Source of the DNA: Ollibium composti
GTDB lineage: Bacteria; Pseudomonadota; Alphaproteobacteria; Rhizobiales; Rhizobiaceae
Length of the DNA stretch: 64,000 nucleotides
NCBI RefSeq assembly: GCF_004801285.1
Contig: NZ_SSNY01000001.1
Span: 620,001 to 684,000 of the forward strand
Direction of reading: 5' to 3'
In this document: positions 17,491 to 28,837 of the stretch, piece after piece
Position numbering within the stretch: position 1 is the stretch's first letter
How the letters are laid out: every line of letters begins with the position of its first letter
Position numbers and translations under genes: made by a program
Notes under the pieces: model-generated
What the model saw: the letters and a program-made list of their open reading frames with translations, nothing else
What the model was told of the DNA's origin: nothing
Database searches by the model: none

Positions 17491-18581
17491 ATGCCGGATG
17501 GCGCCGCGCTGTCGCTCCGGAACAGCAGGCTGGAATCGCCGTAGGAATAGAAACGGTAGCCGGTCTCGATGGCATGGCGGTAAGCCCCGCGCATCGTATC
17601 CAATCCCGAGAATGCCGATACCAGCATGAACAGTGTCGAGCGCGGCAGGTGGAAGTTGGTCATCAGCATGTCCGCCGTGCGGAACCGGTAGCCCGGCGTG
17701 ATGAAGATATCCGTGGGGCCGGACCATGGGGCGATGCTGCCGTCTTCCCTTGCGGCGCTTTCCAGCAGGCGCAGCGAGGTGGTGCCGACGGCGACGATGC
17801 GCCCGCCCCTCGCTCGGGCCGCATTCAGCGCCGCCGCCGTTTCCGGCGACACGGTGCCGACCTCGGCATGCATCTTGTGGTCTGCGGTATCGTCGGCCTT
17901 GACCGGCAGGAAGGTGCCGGCGCCGACGTGCAAGGTGACGAAGCGCCGTTCGATGCCGGCGGCGTCCAGCGCGGCCATCAGGTCCGGCGTGAAATGCAGG
18001 CCGGCGGTAGGCGCCGCCACTGCCCCCTCCTCCCGCGCATAGACGGTCTGGTAGTCCTTCAGGTCGCGCGCGTCGTCGTCCCGCTTGGAAGCGATATAGG
18101 GCGGCAGCGGGATGTGGCCGACCGCGTGCAGCGCCTCGTCCAGGAATGCGCCGGAAAGGTCGAAGCCGAGCAGCGCCTCGCCGCCGTCATGCTTTTCCAG
18201 CACCGTGGCATCGAGTTGACCTAGGAAGCAGGAATTGCCGTCATGGCCGAAATGAATGCGGTCGCCGGCAGCGATGCGCTTGCCCGGCCGCATGAAGGCC
18301 AGCCATCGGTCCGGCGCGGTGCGCATGTGCAGCGTCGCCTCGACCTGGGCGACGTTGTCGCCACGCCAGCGAAGCCCGCGCAACTGCGCCGGGATGACCT
18401 TGGTGTCGTTGAACACCAGCACGTCACCGGCCCGCAGCAGCGAAGGAAGGTCGCGCACGGTGCGGTCCGCCAGCTTCTCGCCGGGCTTCACCACCAGAAG
18501 CCGCGCTGTGTCGCGCGGGTCGGCGGGGCGCAGGGCGATGCGGTCTTCGGCCAAGTCGAAATCGAACAGGTCCACTTTCAT
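17478..18581 (-). CDS. queA: S-adenosylmethionine:tRNA ribosyltransferase-isomerase
   Basis: A 367-aa protein that transfers and isomerises the ribose of SAM onto 7-aminomethyl-deazaguanine in tRNA, giving epoxyqueuosine. It starts [19 protein letters not shown]. The conserved [21 protein letters not shown] and [11 protein letters not shown] segments are all visible. The ATG at 18581 is chosen by family alignment; upstream codons are non-homologous. Its substrate is produced by tgt, the next gene on the same strand beyond the GFA gene. Confidence 0.95.
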   Translation of the reverse strand: MKVDLFDFDLAEDRIALRPADPRDTARLLVVKPGEKLADRTVRDLPSLLRAGDVLVFNDTKVIPAQLRGLRWRGDNVAQVEATLHMRTAPDRWLAFMRPGKRIAAGDRIHFGHDGNSCFLGQLDATVLEKHDGGEALLGFDLSGAFLDEALHAVGHIPLPPYIASKRDDDARDLKDYQTVYAREEGAVAAPTAGLHFTPDLMAALDAAGIERRFVTLHVGAGTFLPVKADDTADHKMHAEVGTVSPETAAALNAARARGGRIVAVGTTSLRLLESAAREDGSIAPWSGPTDIFITPGYRFRTADMLMTNFHLPRSTLFMLVSAFSGLDTMRGAYRHAIETGYRFYSYGDSSLLFRSDSAAPSGIQNQ

Positions 18582-18726
18582 GGCTGCGGCATAGCCCGAT
18601 CCACGTCCTCCCGCCACCGCCTTGTTGCCGCGCCATGTCAGGAGGCACCATCTAACTAATTGCAAAATGCAATCAGATCGATAGACTTCTGCTGCTTTCG
18701 AAAACGATCAGCCATGGGAGAGCGTT

Positions 18727-19380
18727 GTGGGTAAGGTACGCGTCGCCGGCTTCGGCGTTTCACTCGACGGCTTTTCAGCCGGAACCGACCAGAGCCTGGA
18801 ATTCCCGCTCGGCAAGCGCGGGCCGGAAATTTTCCAGTGGTTCTTTCCCACCAGGACGTTCCGCGCCATGCACGCCGAACCGGGCGGTCCGGAAGGAACG
18901 GACGGCGTCGACAACGAATATGCCTTTCGCTCGATGGACGGCTTCGGTGCCTTCATCCTCGGCCGCAACATGTTCGGCCCGATCCGCGGCGAATGGCCGG
19001 ACGATCAATGGAAAGGCTGGTGGGGCGACAACCCGCCCTACCACGCGCCGACCTTCGTCCTCACCCACTACCCGCGCGATCCGATCGTGATGGAAGGGGG
19101 AACGACGTTCTATTTCATCACCGACGGCATCAGATCGGCGCTCGAACAGGCCAAGGCGGCGGCTGGAACGCTGGACGTGAAGATCGGCGGCGGCGTCTCG
19201 ACCGTGCGGCAGTATCTTGAGGAACGGCTTATCGACGAGATGCACCTTGCCGTCAGCCCGGTGCTGCTTGGCGAGGGCGAAAACCTGTTCGCCGGGCTGG
19301 ACCTTCGCGCACTCGGCTATGCCGTCGCCTCGAAGGAAGCCACGGAAAACGCCACGCATGTCATGGTGACGAAGCAGTAG
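18727..19380 (+). CDS. dihydrofolate reductase family protein (RibD C-terminal domain-like)
   Basis: A 217-aa cytoplasmic protein with the DHFR/RibD reductase fold: VAGFGVSLDGFSAGTD at the start, GFGAFILGRNMFGPI, and IGGGVSTVRQYLEERLIDE near the C-terminus. Probably an NADPH-dependent oxidoreductase; the substrate is unknown and it is not the housekeeping FolA. The start is a GTG with GGGAGA about 5 nt upstream. It stands on the plus strand inside an otherwise leftward ppi-queA-tgt gene run and ends 10 bp from the frameshifted ydcZ gene. Confidence 0.87.
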   Translation: MGKVRVAGFGVSLDGFSAGTDQSLEFPLGKRGPEIFQWFFPTRTFRAMHAEPGGPEGTDGVDNEYAFRSMDGFGAFILGRNMFGPIRGEWPDDQWKGWWGDNPPYHAPTFVLTHYPRDPIVMEGGTTFYFITDGIRSALEQAKAAAGTLDVKIGGGVSTVRQYLEERLIDEMHLAVSPVLLGEGENLFAGLDLRALGYAVASKEATENATHVMVTKQ

Positions 19381-19390
19381 AACCAGCTTC

Positions 19391-19839
19391 TCAGGTAAAC
19401 CGAACCAGCAGCGCGCCGGCGAGCAGCAGAACCGCCCCGGCGATGCGGCCGAGCGATATTTCCCGCACGGCAAAGCCGAGGAAGCCGATGCGGTCCAGCA
19501 GCATACCCGCATGAGCTGCCCGGCGACCAGGAAGGCCATCAGAGCTGCCGCGCCGAGGCGCGGGATCAGGATTGTCGAAAGGGTGACATAGAAGCCGTCC
19601 AGGACACCGCCGGCCACGAACAGCCACGGCGCCGGCGCCTTCCAGTCGAGCGAAATCCCTCCGGCGCGTGTCATGGCAACGGTGACGATGCCGAGGACCA
19701 CGCTGCCGGAGAGGAAGGAGAAGAAGGCGGCTGCCACCGGCAGGCCGAGGCCGCGCGCCAACTGCGCGTTGATCGGCGCCTGAATGGCGATGAAGGCGCC
19801 CGACAGAATGCCGAGCAGCGACCAGACGAGCGCCATCAT
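19391..19839 (-). pseudogene. YdcZ-like DMT family transporter, frameshifted
   Basis: The first part, from 19839, encodes MMALVWSLLGILSGAFIAIQ and further hydrophobic helices up to FLVAGQLM. The matching C-terminal part (GMLLDRIGFLGFAV, then LLLAGALLVRFT) is in another frame and ends at 19391. The joint is at about 19506-19511, where ATGCGGGT would need one more G (ATGGCGGGT) to restore one frame. With that base the product would be about 149 aa, the normal length of the DUF606/YdcZ family. It could be a real mutation or a sequencing error. Confidence 0.8.
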
Positions 19840-19858
19840 TGATTTTCCCGAACCGTGA

Positions 19859-20374
19859 TCAGCCCGGGACGTCCGCCGCGACCTTCATCGACACGATCTT
19901 GTCGGGGTTCTTGACCGGCTCGCCGCGCTCGATCTTGTCGACATTCTCCATGCCTTCGATCACCTGGCCCCAGACCGTATACTGGCGGTTCAGGAAGGAG
20001 GCGTCGTCGAAGCAGATGAAGAACTGCGAATTGGCCGAGTTCGGGTTCTGTGCGCGCGCCATCGAGCAGGTGCCGCGGCCATGGTTGATGTTGGAGAATT
20101 CGGCCTTCAGGTCCGGCTTGTCGGATCCGCCCATGCCCGCGCGCGACGGCGCGAAAGACGGCTTGCTCGAATTGCCGAACTTGACGTCGCCGGTCTGCGC
20201 CATGAAGCCGTCGATGACGCGGTGGAACACGACGCCGTCATAGGCGCCCTCACGTGCCAGTTCCTTGATGCGGGCGACATGGCCCGGCGCCAGTTCCGGG
20301 AACATTTCGATGACGACCTTGCCCTTGGTCGTCTCCATGATGAGCGCGTTCTCGCGGTCCTTGATCTCAGCCAT
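19859..20374 (-). CDS. ppiB: cytoplasmic cyclophilin-type peptidyl-prolyl isomerase
   Basis: A 171-aa cyclophilin without a signal peptide. The core motifs VVFHRVIDGFMAQTGD, SMARAQNPNSANSQFFIC and YTVWGQVIEGMENVDKI carry the catalytic Arg, Phe and Gln residues. It accelerates proline isomerisation in folding. It lies 30 bp downstream of the periplasmic paralogue, an ordinary tandem pair in rhizobia. Confidence 0.94.
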   Translation of the reverse strand: MAEIKDRENALIMETTKGKVVIEMFPELAPGHVARIKELAREGAYDGVVFHRVIDGFMAQTGDVKFGNSSKPSFAPSRAGMGGSDKPDLKAEFSNINHGRGTCSMARAQNPNSANSQFFICFDDASFLNRQYTVWGQVIEGMENVDKIERGEPVKNPDKIVSMKVAADVPG

Positions 20375-20404
20375 ATGAAAATCCCTTCGTGATTGGATCG
20401 AAAA

Positions 20405-20989
20405 CTACTTATCCGCCGCGATGCGGACCTTGATCATGCGGTCCGGGTCGGCCACGGCACCGTTCTGCGCGTCATCGCCCTTCTTGATCTTGTCGACGGC
20501 ATCCATGCCGCTCTCGACCTCGCCGACGATGGTGTACTGGCCATCGAGCGGCGGCGCCGGCGCGAACATGATGAAGAACTGCGAGTTGGCCGAATTCGGG
20601 TCTTGTGCGCGCGCCATGCCGACGACGCCGCGCACGAAATGTGCCTTGGTGGTGAATTCGGCTGGCAGGTCCGGCAGGTCCGAGCCGCCGGTGCCGGCAC
20701 GATTCGGATCAAATCCCTTCTTCATGTTGCCGAACTTGACGTCGCCGGTCTGCGCCATGAAGCCGTCGATGACGCGGTGGAAGGCGACGTTGTCGTAGGC
20801 ATGCTCACGCACCAGCTTCTTGATCTGCGCGACGTGCTTGGGCGCGAGGTCGGGCCGTAGCGCGACCGTCACGTCGCCGTCCTTCAGCGTGATGACCATG
20901 GTGTTTTCCGCATCGGCGGCGAGCGCCGAAACGGAACCGGCGGCAAGGCCGGCGAGAACGACGAAGGCGGCAAGGCCCGTGAACTTCAT
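20405..20989 (-). CDS. ppiA: periplasmic cyclophilin-type peptidyl-prolyl isomerase
   Basis: A 194-aa cyclophilin with a signal peptide (MKFTGLAAFVVLAGLAAGSV, cleavage near ALA-A), hence periplasmic. The core NVAFHRVIDGFMAQTGD and MARAQDPNSANSQFFI motifs are intact. The ATG at 20989 follows GGAGACACTCC and is the family start; longer forms read into the coaD-proximal spacer. It lies 19 bp after coaD and 30 bp before ppiB, so the three form one operon. Confidence 0.93.
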   Translation of the reverse strand: MKFTGLAAFVVLAGLAAGSVSALAADAENTMVITLKDGDVTVALRPDLAPKHVAQIKKLVREHAYDNVAFHRVIDGFMAQTGDVKFGNMKKGFDPNRAGTGGSDLPDLPAEFTTKAHFVRGVVGMARAQDPNSANSQFFIMFAPAPPLDGQYTIVGEVESGMDAVDKIKKGDDAQNGAVADPDRMIKVRIAADK

Positions 20990-21008
20990 GGAGTGTCTCC
21001 AGTGAAAC

Positions 21009-21509
21009 TTATTTCGCGAACTTGGCGGTAAGCGCGCCGGCAACGGCAGCCGGCACGAAGGGGCGGATGTCGCCGCCCATCGAGGCAATCTGGCGCACGA
21101 GTGTGGCGGTAATGGTGCGCACCGAGGGGCTTGCCGGCAGAAACACGGTCTGCAGGTCCGGCGCCATCGTCTCGTTCATACCCGCCATCTGCATCTCATA
21201 GTCGAGATCGGTGCCGTCGCGCAGGCCGCGGATCATGATCGTGCAGCCATGCTTGCGGGCCGCATCCACCACCAGACCGTCGAAGGCGACGACCTTGATG
21301 CGGGTGTGGTCGGAGCCCAATTCCGCTTTCGAGACGGCTTCGATCAGCGCCACGCGCTCCTCGAAGGAAAACAGCGGCTTCTTGCCGGGATGGATGCCGA
21401 TAGCCGCATAGACGGTGTCGGCCACCGCAAGCGAGGCCTTGAGCACATCGAGGTGGCCGTTGGTCAACGGGTCGAAGGAGCCGGCGTAAAGGGCGGTGCG
21501 TTCGCTCAT
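21009..21509 (-). CDS. coaD: phosphopantetheine adenylyltransferase
   Basis: A 166-aa nucleotidyltransferase of coenzyme A synthesis that joins ATP and 4'-phosphopantetheine. The N-terminal [18 protein letters not shown] contains the TxGH-type signature (here NGH). The family's [19 protein letters not shown] segment is present. The length is normal. It is the first gene of the coaD-ppiA-ppiB operon. Confidence 0.95.
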   Translation of the reverse strand: MSERTALYAGSFDPLTNGHLDVLKASLAVADTVYAAIGIHPGKKPLFSFEERVALIEAVSKAELGSDHTRIKVVAFDGLVVDAARKHGCTIMIRGLRDGTDLDYEMQMAGMNETMAPDLQTVFLPASPSVRTITATLVRQIASMGGDIRPFVPAAVAGALTAKFAK

Positions 21510-21582
21510 GGCAGGCTTCTAGCCGGGCGATCTTTCAAAGGCAATTCGCCTCGTCGGGCTTTGTACGCCGGACGCCATGCGC

Positions 21583-22638
21583 TCACAGCACAAAATCGCC
21601 GGTGTCTTCAGCCGCCGCCGTCGCTGGCTGGACGAGCACGGCGGTCGCAGGCGCCTGGAGTTCCCATCGTACATGCCCGGGCTCGCGCGTGATCGTGCTC
21701 GTGCCGTTCATCGATTGAGGTGCTATGCGCTGAAGCACGACATTGCCGAAGCCGCGCCTTGACATATCGGCTTCCGTCTGCCGCGGCACCGAGGTTTCTT
21801 CCCAGACCAACTGGAATTCCTCGTTCGCGTCCGGGCGCTTCAGCAGCCGCCATGTGATGGATATGCGTCCGACCGCATCGGCGAGCGCGCCATATTTGGC
21901 GGAATTGGTACCGAGTTCATGGATCGCCATGCCGAGATACTGCACCGTGTTCGGCGCCAGCATCACCAGCGGCCCCGAAAGTGTGATCCGTTCCTCATGG
22001 CCGAACGGCTTCAGGTGTTCCTGCAGCAGTTCGAACAGGCTGGCGCCCGACCAGTCGGAAGACACCAGCAGGTCGTGCGACCGCGACAGGCCGGTGATGC
22101 GCTCGCGCACGTGCTCGATGAAGTCGTCCTTGTCGCTGGTGCGGTTCGCCGTTTCGCGGATGATGGACAGGATGACGGCGAACTGGTTCTTCACCCGGTG
22201 GTTGACCTCGCGAAGCAGCGTGCGGATGCGCCGTTCGGATTCTCTTTTCTCGGTGATGTCGCGGGCGATCTTGGAGGCTCCCACGATCTTTCCCGCCGCA
22301 TCCTTGATCGGGGATATGGTGAGCGAAACAAAAATGAGCGAACCGTCCTTGCGTTGCCGGATGGTGTCGAAGCTGGCGAGGCGCTCGCCCCGCTTTATCC
22401 TGTCGATGATGTCGATCTCTTCGCTGCGCAGGCTGTCGGGTATCAACATGAGCACCGAACGGCCGATCGCTTCCTCGGCCGTATAGCCGAACATCTTCTC
22501 CGCGGCCGGGTTCCAGTCCGTGATGATGCTGTTCAGATCCTTGCCGACAATCGCGTCAGACGAAGAATCGACGATCGCCGCGAGGCGTGCCTCCGCCGGC
22601 AATACCAATCTTGGATGAATTTCCAGAATCTCAGCCAT
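21583..22638 (-). CDS. PAS domain-containing HWE/HisKA_2 sensor histidine kinase
   Basis: A 351-aa soluble kinase. A PAS domain spans about residues 18-130 (SSSDAIVGKDLNSIITDWNP). The phospho-acceptor region REVNHRVKNQFAVILSII follows, then an HWE-type ATPase with LGMAIHELGTNSAKYGAL. There are no transmembrane segments, so it senses a cytoplasmic signal. Such kinases in this order often feed PhyR-EcfG general stress signalling, but no partner response regulator is adjacent, so its partner is unknown. The ATG at 22638 is preferred over 22665 by family alignment. Confidence 0.9.
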   Translation of the reverse strand: MAEILEIHPRLVLPAEARLAAIVDSSSDAIVGKDLNSIITDWNPAAEKMFGYTAEEAIGRSVLMLIPDSLRSEEIDIIDRIKRGERLASFDTIRQRKDGSLIFVSLTISPIKDAAGKIVGASKIARDITEKRESERRIRTLLREVNHRVKNQFAVILSIIRETANRTSDKDDFIEHVRERITGLSRSHDLLVSSDWSGASLFELLQEHLKPFGHEERITLSGPLVMLAPNTVQYLGMAIHELGTNSAKYGALADAVGRISITWRLLKRPDANEEFQLVWEETSVPRQTEADMSRRGFGNVVLQRIAPQSMNGTSTITREPGHVRWELQAPATAVLVQPATAAAEDTGDFVL

Positions 22639-22863
22639 GTGCATAAGCTTAGGCGCGGACGGCAAAAAGAAAAGACGGCATCGTCGACGCCACGAAGGTC
22701 AGGCGGTGGCCTGGCATGAACCTTTTGGAAACCATGTCGGAAATGATGAACCGCGGATGAACGATCCGGTCAGGAGCGGTTAAACCCTGCTCACATACTC
22801 ATGATCGCGTGGGGTGAAACCAATTCGCGGCCCGGCCGTTATTGGGACCAGGAGAACCAAACC

Positions 22864-22998
22864 ATGATGATCTTCATGCTCGCCGCCGCAATGACCGTCG
22901 CCATGCTGATCGCTACCGTGTTCGGCATGCATCAGGAGGCCCAGCGCCTCAAATATGAACCGAAGCGCATCGACCGTTTCGGCCATCGTCGCTTCTGA
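22864..22998 (+). CDS. small single-pass membrane protein, 44 aa
   Basis: The frame starts MMIFMLAAAMTVAMLIATVF and ends in a charged tail (EPKRIDRFGHRRF). One hydrophobic helix is followed by a basic cytosolic tail. CAGGAGAA lies about 8 nt before the ATG pair, a convincing ribosome-binding site. I do not recognise a family. It stands alone between the divergent kinase gene and a convergent GNAT gene. Confidence 0.55.
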   Translation: MMIFMLAAAMTVAMLIATVFGMHQEAQRLKYEPKRIDRFGHRRF

Positions 22999-23040
22999 TC
23001 CCGCCCGCTTTGAATTCCCGTAAGGAGTCGTGGCTCGCGG

Positions 23041-23525
23041 CTATCCTTCCAGCCGCTTCGCCATGTCGACAAGCGTCCAGCCGGGCCGCATGGGATTGGC
23101 CCGCCGGCCCGTCTCGGTAAATCCGAAAGCGCTGTAGAGCGCGATGTTCTTTTCCATGCGGGCATTGGTGTAGAGGCGGACTTCCGGCAGATTGGCTGCT
23201 CTCGCCCGCTCCTCGGCCCAGCGCAACAATCGGATGCCGAACCCCCTGCCCTGAAAATGTGGCGAGACCGCCACGCTGAAGATCATCAGATGGTCAGGTT
23301 CGTTTTCCAGGACAATCACGCCCGCCAAGCGTCCCTCGCTTTCCAGGAGCCAGACGCCGCCGGCGGCGATGTGCGGCCGATAATCTTCCGTCACCGGTAT
23401 CGGAGGCGCATCGAACACTTCGGTATAGGGCCGATAGGCTTCCTCGGTCAGGGCTTCGATGGCGACACGGTCGTCAGGGCCGGCGAGCCGGATCTTGGCG
23501 TCGCTGTCCGCCCCGAGCGCCTTGT

Positions 23526-23529
<4 letters not shown>
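23041..23529 (-). CDS. GNAT family N-acetyltransferase
   Basis: A 162-aa acetyltransferase. The acetyl-CoA loop is [20 protein letters not shown], and [19 protein letters not shown] is the C-terminal motif. The substrate is unknown. The ATG overlaps the gyrA stop by 4 nt (ATGA), so it is translated from the gyrA transcript. Linkage to gyrA does not by itself indicate a role in DNA topology. Confidence 0.88.
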
Positions 23530-26300
<2,771 letters not shown>

Positions 26301-26688
26301 AACGGATCACACGGAAAAGGGAATCACTTGATCCTTATATAGGAACGCGGCCCGTTTCTCCAATGCGAGAGGGCTTTTTCAGCCCTCAAACCGATGGTTT
26401 TCCAACGCTCATTTCGCCTTTTCTTTCAAGAGGATATGGCCGGCAATCAAAAAGCTTCGACAAGCCTCGGAACGACGCTGGATAGCGATACCGATCGAGA
26501 GGGTGAATCCGGCGTCGGAAATCACGCGCAACGTCCCTTACGGAGATAGCCGGCCGCTCCGGGCGCGGCCGTTATCGAACAGGTGCGGCACTCCACCCGG
26601 CGGAGCGGAATTCGCAGGCGAGCTTGTTTTCACGGCCGGCGCTTTGCTTTACGAATGGGATGCGAGGAAAAAGGCCGGCGGGGCGTCC
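26301..26688. other. gyrA-marC divergent intergenic region
   Basis: A 388-bp divergent region. It holds the likely gyrA promoter and a hairpin with a GAGGGCT stem at 26369-26387. The frame of marC stays open upstream through most of it, but without homology or a ribosome-binding site. Nothing else was recognised. Confidence 0.5.
26336..26363 (-). promoter_or_regulatory. probable gyrA promoter
   Basis: On the minus strand the -35 element is TTGGAG (26363-26358). A 16-nt spacer follows, then TATATA (26341-26336). The gyrA ATG is 36 nt downstream of the -10. The hairpin at 26369-26387 lies immediately upstream of the -35. Confidence 0.5.
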
Positions 26689-27318
26689 ATGCCGAATTTC
26701 GACAGCCTGTTCAATGCCTTCGTCACCATATTGGTGACGATCGATCCGCCCGGTCTGGCGCCGCTGTTCCTGGCCGTGACGCGCGGCATGAACCGCGAGC
26801 AGCGCAGCCAGGTCTCGATCCGCGCCTCGATCATCGGCTTCGCCGTGATCGCGCTGTTCGCCATCGCCGGCGCCTCGATCCTGACGGTGTTCGGTATCAC
26901 GCTGCCGGCCTTCCGCGTCGCCGGCGGCTTCCTTCTGTTCTTCATCGCCTTCGAAATGGTGTTCGAGCGGCGGCAGGACCGCAAGGAGAAGATCTCGGAC
27001 GTGGCGATCACCCGCGATCACATCCAGAACATCGCCGCCTTCCCGCTGGCGATTCCGCTGATCGCCGGGCCGGGGGCGATCTCAGCGACGGTGCTTTTGT
27101 CCGATTCCTTTCACGGCGTGGGCGGACGCGCGGTTCTGGTCGGCATCATCTTCCTGTGCCTGGTCATCACCTATCTGGTGTTCGTGCTCTCCGAATGGAT
27201 CGACAAGGCGCTCGGCCAGACCGGCCGCTCGATCCTGACGCGCCTGCTCGGCGTCATCCTGGCCGCCCTTGCGGTGCAGTTCGTGGCGGACGGCATCAAG
27301 GCACTGGCGGCGGGATAG
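26689..27318 (+). CDS. MarC family integral membrane protein
   Basis: A 209-aa protein with about six transmembrane helices. It starts MPNFDSLFNAFVTILVTIDP, followed by PLFLAVTRG, the MarC/UPF0056 signature. The later FPLAIPLIAGPGAISATVLL is also typical. MarC was once linked to multiple antibiotic resistance, a role since withdrawn, and its function is unknown. The ATG at 26689 is chosen because homologues start there. It converges on osmC with a 16-bp gap. Confidence 0.9.
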   Translation: MPNFDSLFNAFVTILVTIDPPGLAPLFLAVTRGMNREQRSQVSIRASIIGFAVIALFAIAGASILTVFGITLPAFRVAGGFLLFFIAFEMVFERRQDRKEKISDVAITRDHIQNIAAFPLAIPLIAGPGAISATVLLSDSFHGVGGRAVLVGIIFLCLVITYLVFVLSEWIDKALGQTGRSILTRLLGVILAALAVQFVADGIKALAAG

Positions 27319-27334
27319 AGCGCCGCCGGCGGCA

Positions 27335-27760
27335 CTATTTCGCGGCCGTATCGACCACTTCGAAATCGTGCGTGATCGTCGCCGTCTTGGCCATCATCGC
27401 CGAAGCGGAGCAGTATTTCTCGATGGACAGGTCGATGGCCCGCTTGACCTTGTCATGCGAAAGCGCCCTGCCCTTGACGATGAAGTGCATGTGGATGCGG
27501 GTAAAAACCTTCGGCTCGGTCTCGGCGCGGTCGGCGTCAAGTTCGACAACGCAATCCTCGATCGCCTCGCGTCCCTTTTCCAGGATATGCACGACGTCAT
27601 AGGCCGAGCAGCCGCCGGTGCCGATCAGCACCAGTTCCATCGGGCTCGGCCCCGGCGTGTGTCCCTCGGGACTGGAAGCGGTCCCCAGGACGAGCTTATG
27701 GCCGCTGCCGGATTCACCGACGAAGGTGCGCTCCTCGACCCATTTGACTCGAGCTCTCAC
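27335..27760 (-). CDS. OsmC family peroxiredoxin-like protein
   Basis: A 141-aa OsmC/Ohr-fold protein. The two redox cysteines are in IGTGGCSAYDVV (about residue 50) and EKYCSASAMMA (about residue 115). Such proteins reduce organic hydroperoxides. It resembles the YhfA-like subgroup more than Ohr itself. It lies 51 bp downstream of ssb on the same strand, so it may also be read from the LexA-controlled ssb promoter. Confidence 0.9.
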   Translation of the reverse strand: MRARVKWVEERTFVGESGSGHKLVLGTASSPEGHTPGPSPMELVLIGTGGCSAYDVVHILEKGREAIEDCVVELDADRAETEPKVFTRIHMHFIVKGRALSHDKVKRAIDLSIEKYCSASAMMAKTATITHDFEVVDTAAK

Positions 27761-27811
27761 TGTCGATCCCCTTATCCGGAACGTTGCCGCCTGCCTTCAA
27801 AACGGCCGTGA

Positions 27812-28330
27812 TCAGAACGGGATCTCGTCATCCAGTTCGCGGGAGGCACCGCCACCGCCACCACCCCCGCCGCTGCGGGCCGGGCTTCCGCCGCCGCGGC
27901 CGCCATAGCTGTCCGACTGGCCGAAGCTGTCGCGGTTGCCGCCGGAATAGCCGACCTGGCCGCCTTCGCCGCCCTGACCGCGCGCGTCGAGCATCTGCAG
28001 CTCGCCGCGGAACTTTTGCAGCACCACCTCGGTGGTGTAACGGTCCTGGCCGTTCTGGTCCTGCCATTTGCGGGTCTGCAACTGACCCTCGACATAGACC
28101 TTCATACCCTTCTTCAGATACTGCTCGGCGACCTTGGCCAACTGGTCGTTGAAGACGACGACGTTGTGCCATTCGGTCTTTTCCCGGCGCTCGCCGGAGC
28201 TCTTGTCGCGCCACGTCTCCGATGTGGCGACGCGGAAATTGACGACCGGATCGCCGGAATTCAGCCGGCGGATTTCCGGATCGGCACCGAGATTACCGAC
28301 CAGAATGACCTTGTTGACGCTGCCAGCCAT
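27812..28330 (-). CDS. ssb: single-stranded DNA-binding protein
   Basis: A 172-aa SSB. The N-terminal OB fold begins [20 protein letters not shown] and runs to about residue 110. A Gly-rich linker with a run of glycines follows. The C-terminal tail DDEIPF recruits replication and repair partners. The upstream region carries a consensus promoter with an overlapping LexA box, so the gene is predicted to belong to the SOS regulon. Confidence 0.97.
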   Translation of the reverse strand: MAGSVNKVILVGNLGADPEIRRLNSGDPVVNFRVATSETWRDKSSGERREKTEWHNVVVFNDQLAKVAEQYLKKGMKVYVEGQLQTRKWQDQNGQDRYTTEVVLQKFRGELQMLDARGQGGEGGQVGYSGGNRDSFGQSDSYGGRGGGSPARSGGGGGGGGASRELDDEIPF

Positions 28331-28427
28331 GAACTTTCTCCACGCTCGTCCGAAACCAATTTTCTGGCACCATACAGCTTGAGGGCTTGGCCTGCCTGTT
28401 CTGCCGCTGCTTACCCACAGTGTTTTT

Positions 28428-28442
28428 GTTCTCTGTATGTTC
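28428..28442. promoter_or_regulatory. LexA (SOS) box of ssb
   Basis: GTTC at 28428-28431, seven bases, then GTTC at 28439-28442: an exact match to the alphaproteobacterial LexA operator GTTC-N7-GTTC (GAAC-N7-GAAC on the other strand). It overlaps the -10 element of the ssb promoter. Confidence 0.85.
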
Positions 28443-28467
28443 TAGTTCTGCCGAGGCATAGTGTCAA
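28439..28467 (-). promoter_or_regulatory. ssb promoter
   Basis: On the minus strand there is a perfect -35 TTGACA (28467-28462), a 17-nt spacer and the -10 TAGAAC (28444-28439). The -10 shares bases with the LexA box, the usual arrangement for repression. The ssb ATG is 108 nt downstream of the -10. Confidence 0.7.
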
Positions 28468-28555
28468 GAACAGCTTGCGTCCAACATGGTTGCGTCGCGA
28501 TGATCGTCGACTGCCGCCATTGGCTCGCCCGCTGGTTCGGCGCTATACTTCATCC

Positions 28556-28837
28556 ATGATCGGCAAATCGCTTTCCACGCCCTTTCCGCTCGCGGCAATC
28601 CTGATCTTCGCCATGGTGCCGGCGGCTTTCGCCGCTGGGACGGCTAAACGCCCCACGCAGACGGAATTGCCCGGCGTGCAGGGCGACTATCGGATCGTCC
28701 GGCCTGCGCCGGAGCCCGACGACGATGCCGCTTCCGCACCAACCGGCCAGTTCAAGATCGGCGACATGGATGTGCGGATCGGCGGAAGCGTGACGATCGA
28801 TATCGGCGTCGGTTCGCTGCCGCGGCCTCGGCGGTAA
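28556..28837 (+). CDS. small secreted protein of unknown function, 93 aa
   Basis: It has a signal peptide (MIGKSLSTPFPLAAILIFAM, cleavage near AFA-A). The mature part of about 67 residues has an acidic stretch (EPDDDAAS) and ends FKIGDMDVRIGGSVTIDIG, which looks like beta-strands. No known domain was recognised. The start is inferred from the signal peptide; no strong ribosome-binding site is visible. It lies between ssb and uvrA, divergent from ssb and about 110 bp from its LexA box. Confidence 0.65.
   Translation: MIGKSLSTPFPLAAILIFAMVPAAFAAGTAKRPTQTELPGVQGDYRIVRPAPEPDDDAASAPTGQFKIGDMDVRIGGSVTIDIGVGSLPRPRR

Noticed and set aside
15801..18224. An 807-codon open frame on the plus strand opposite tgt and queA
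   Set aside because: It is the antisense frame of two well-supported genes in high-GC DNA. The translation has low-complexity Arg/His/Asp-rich composition and no domain.
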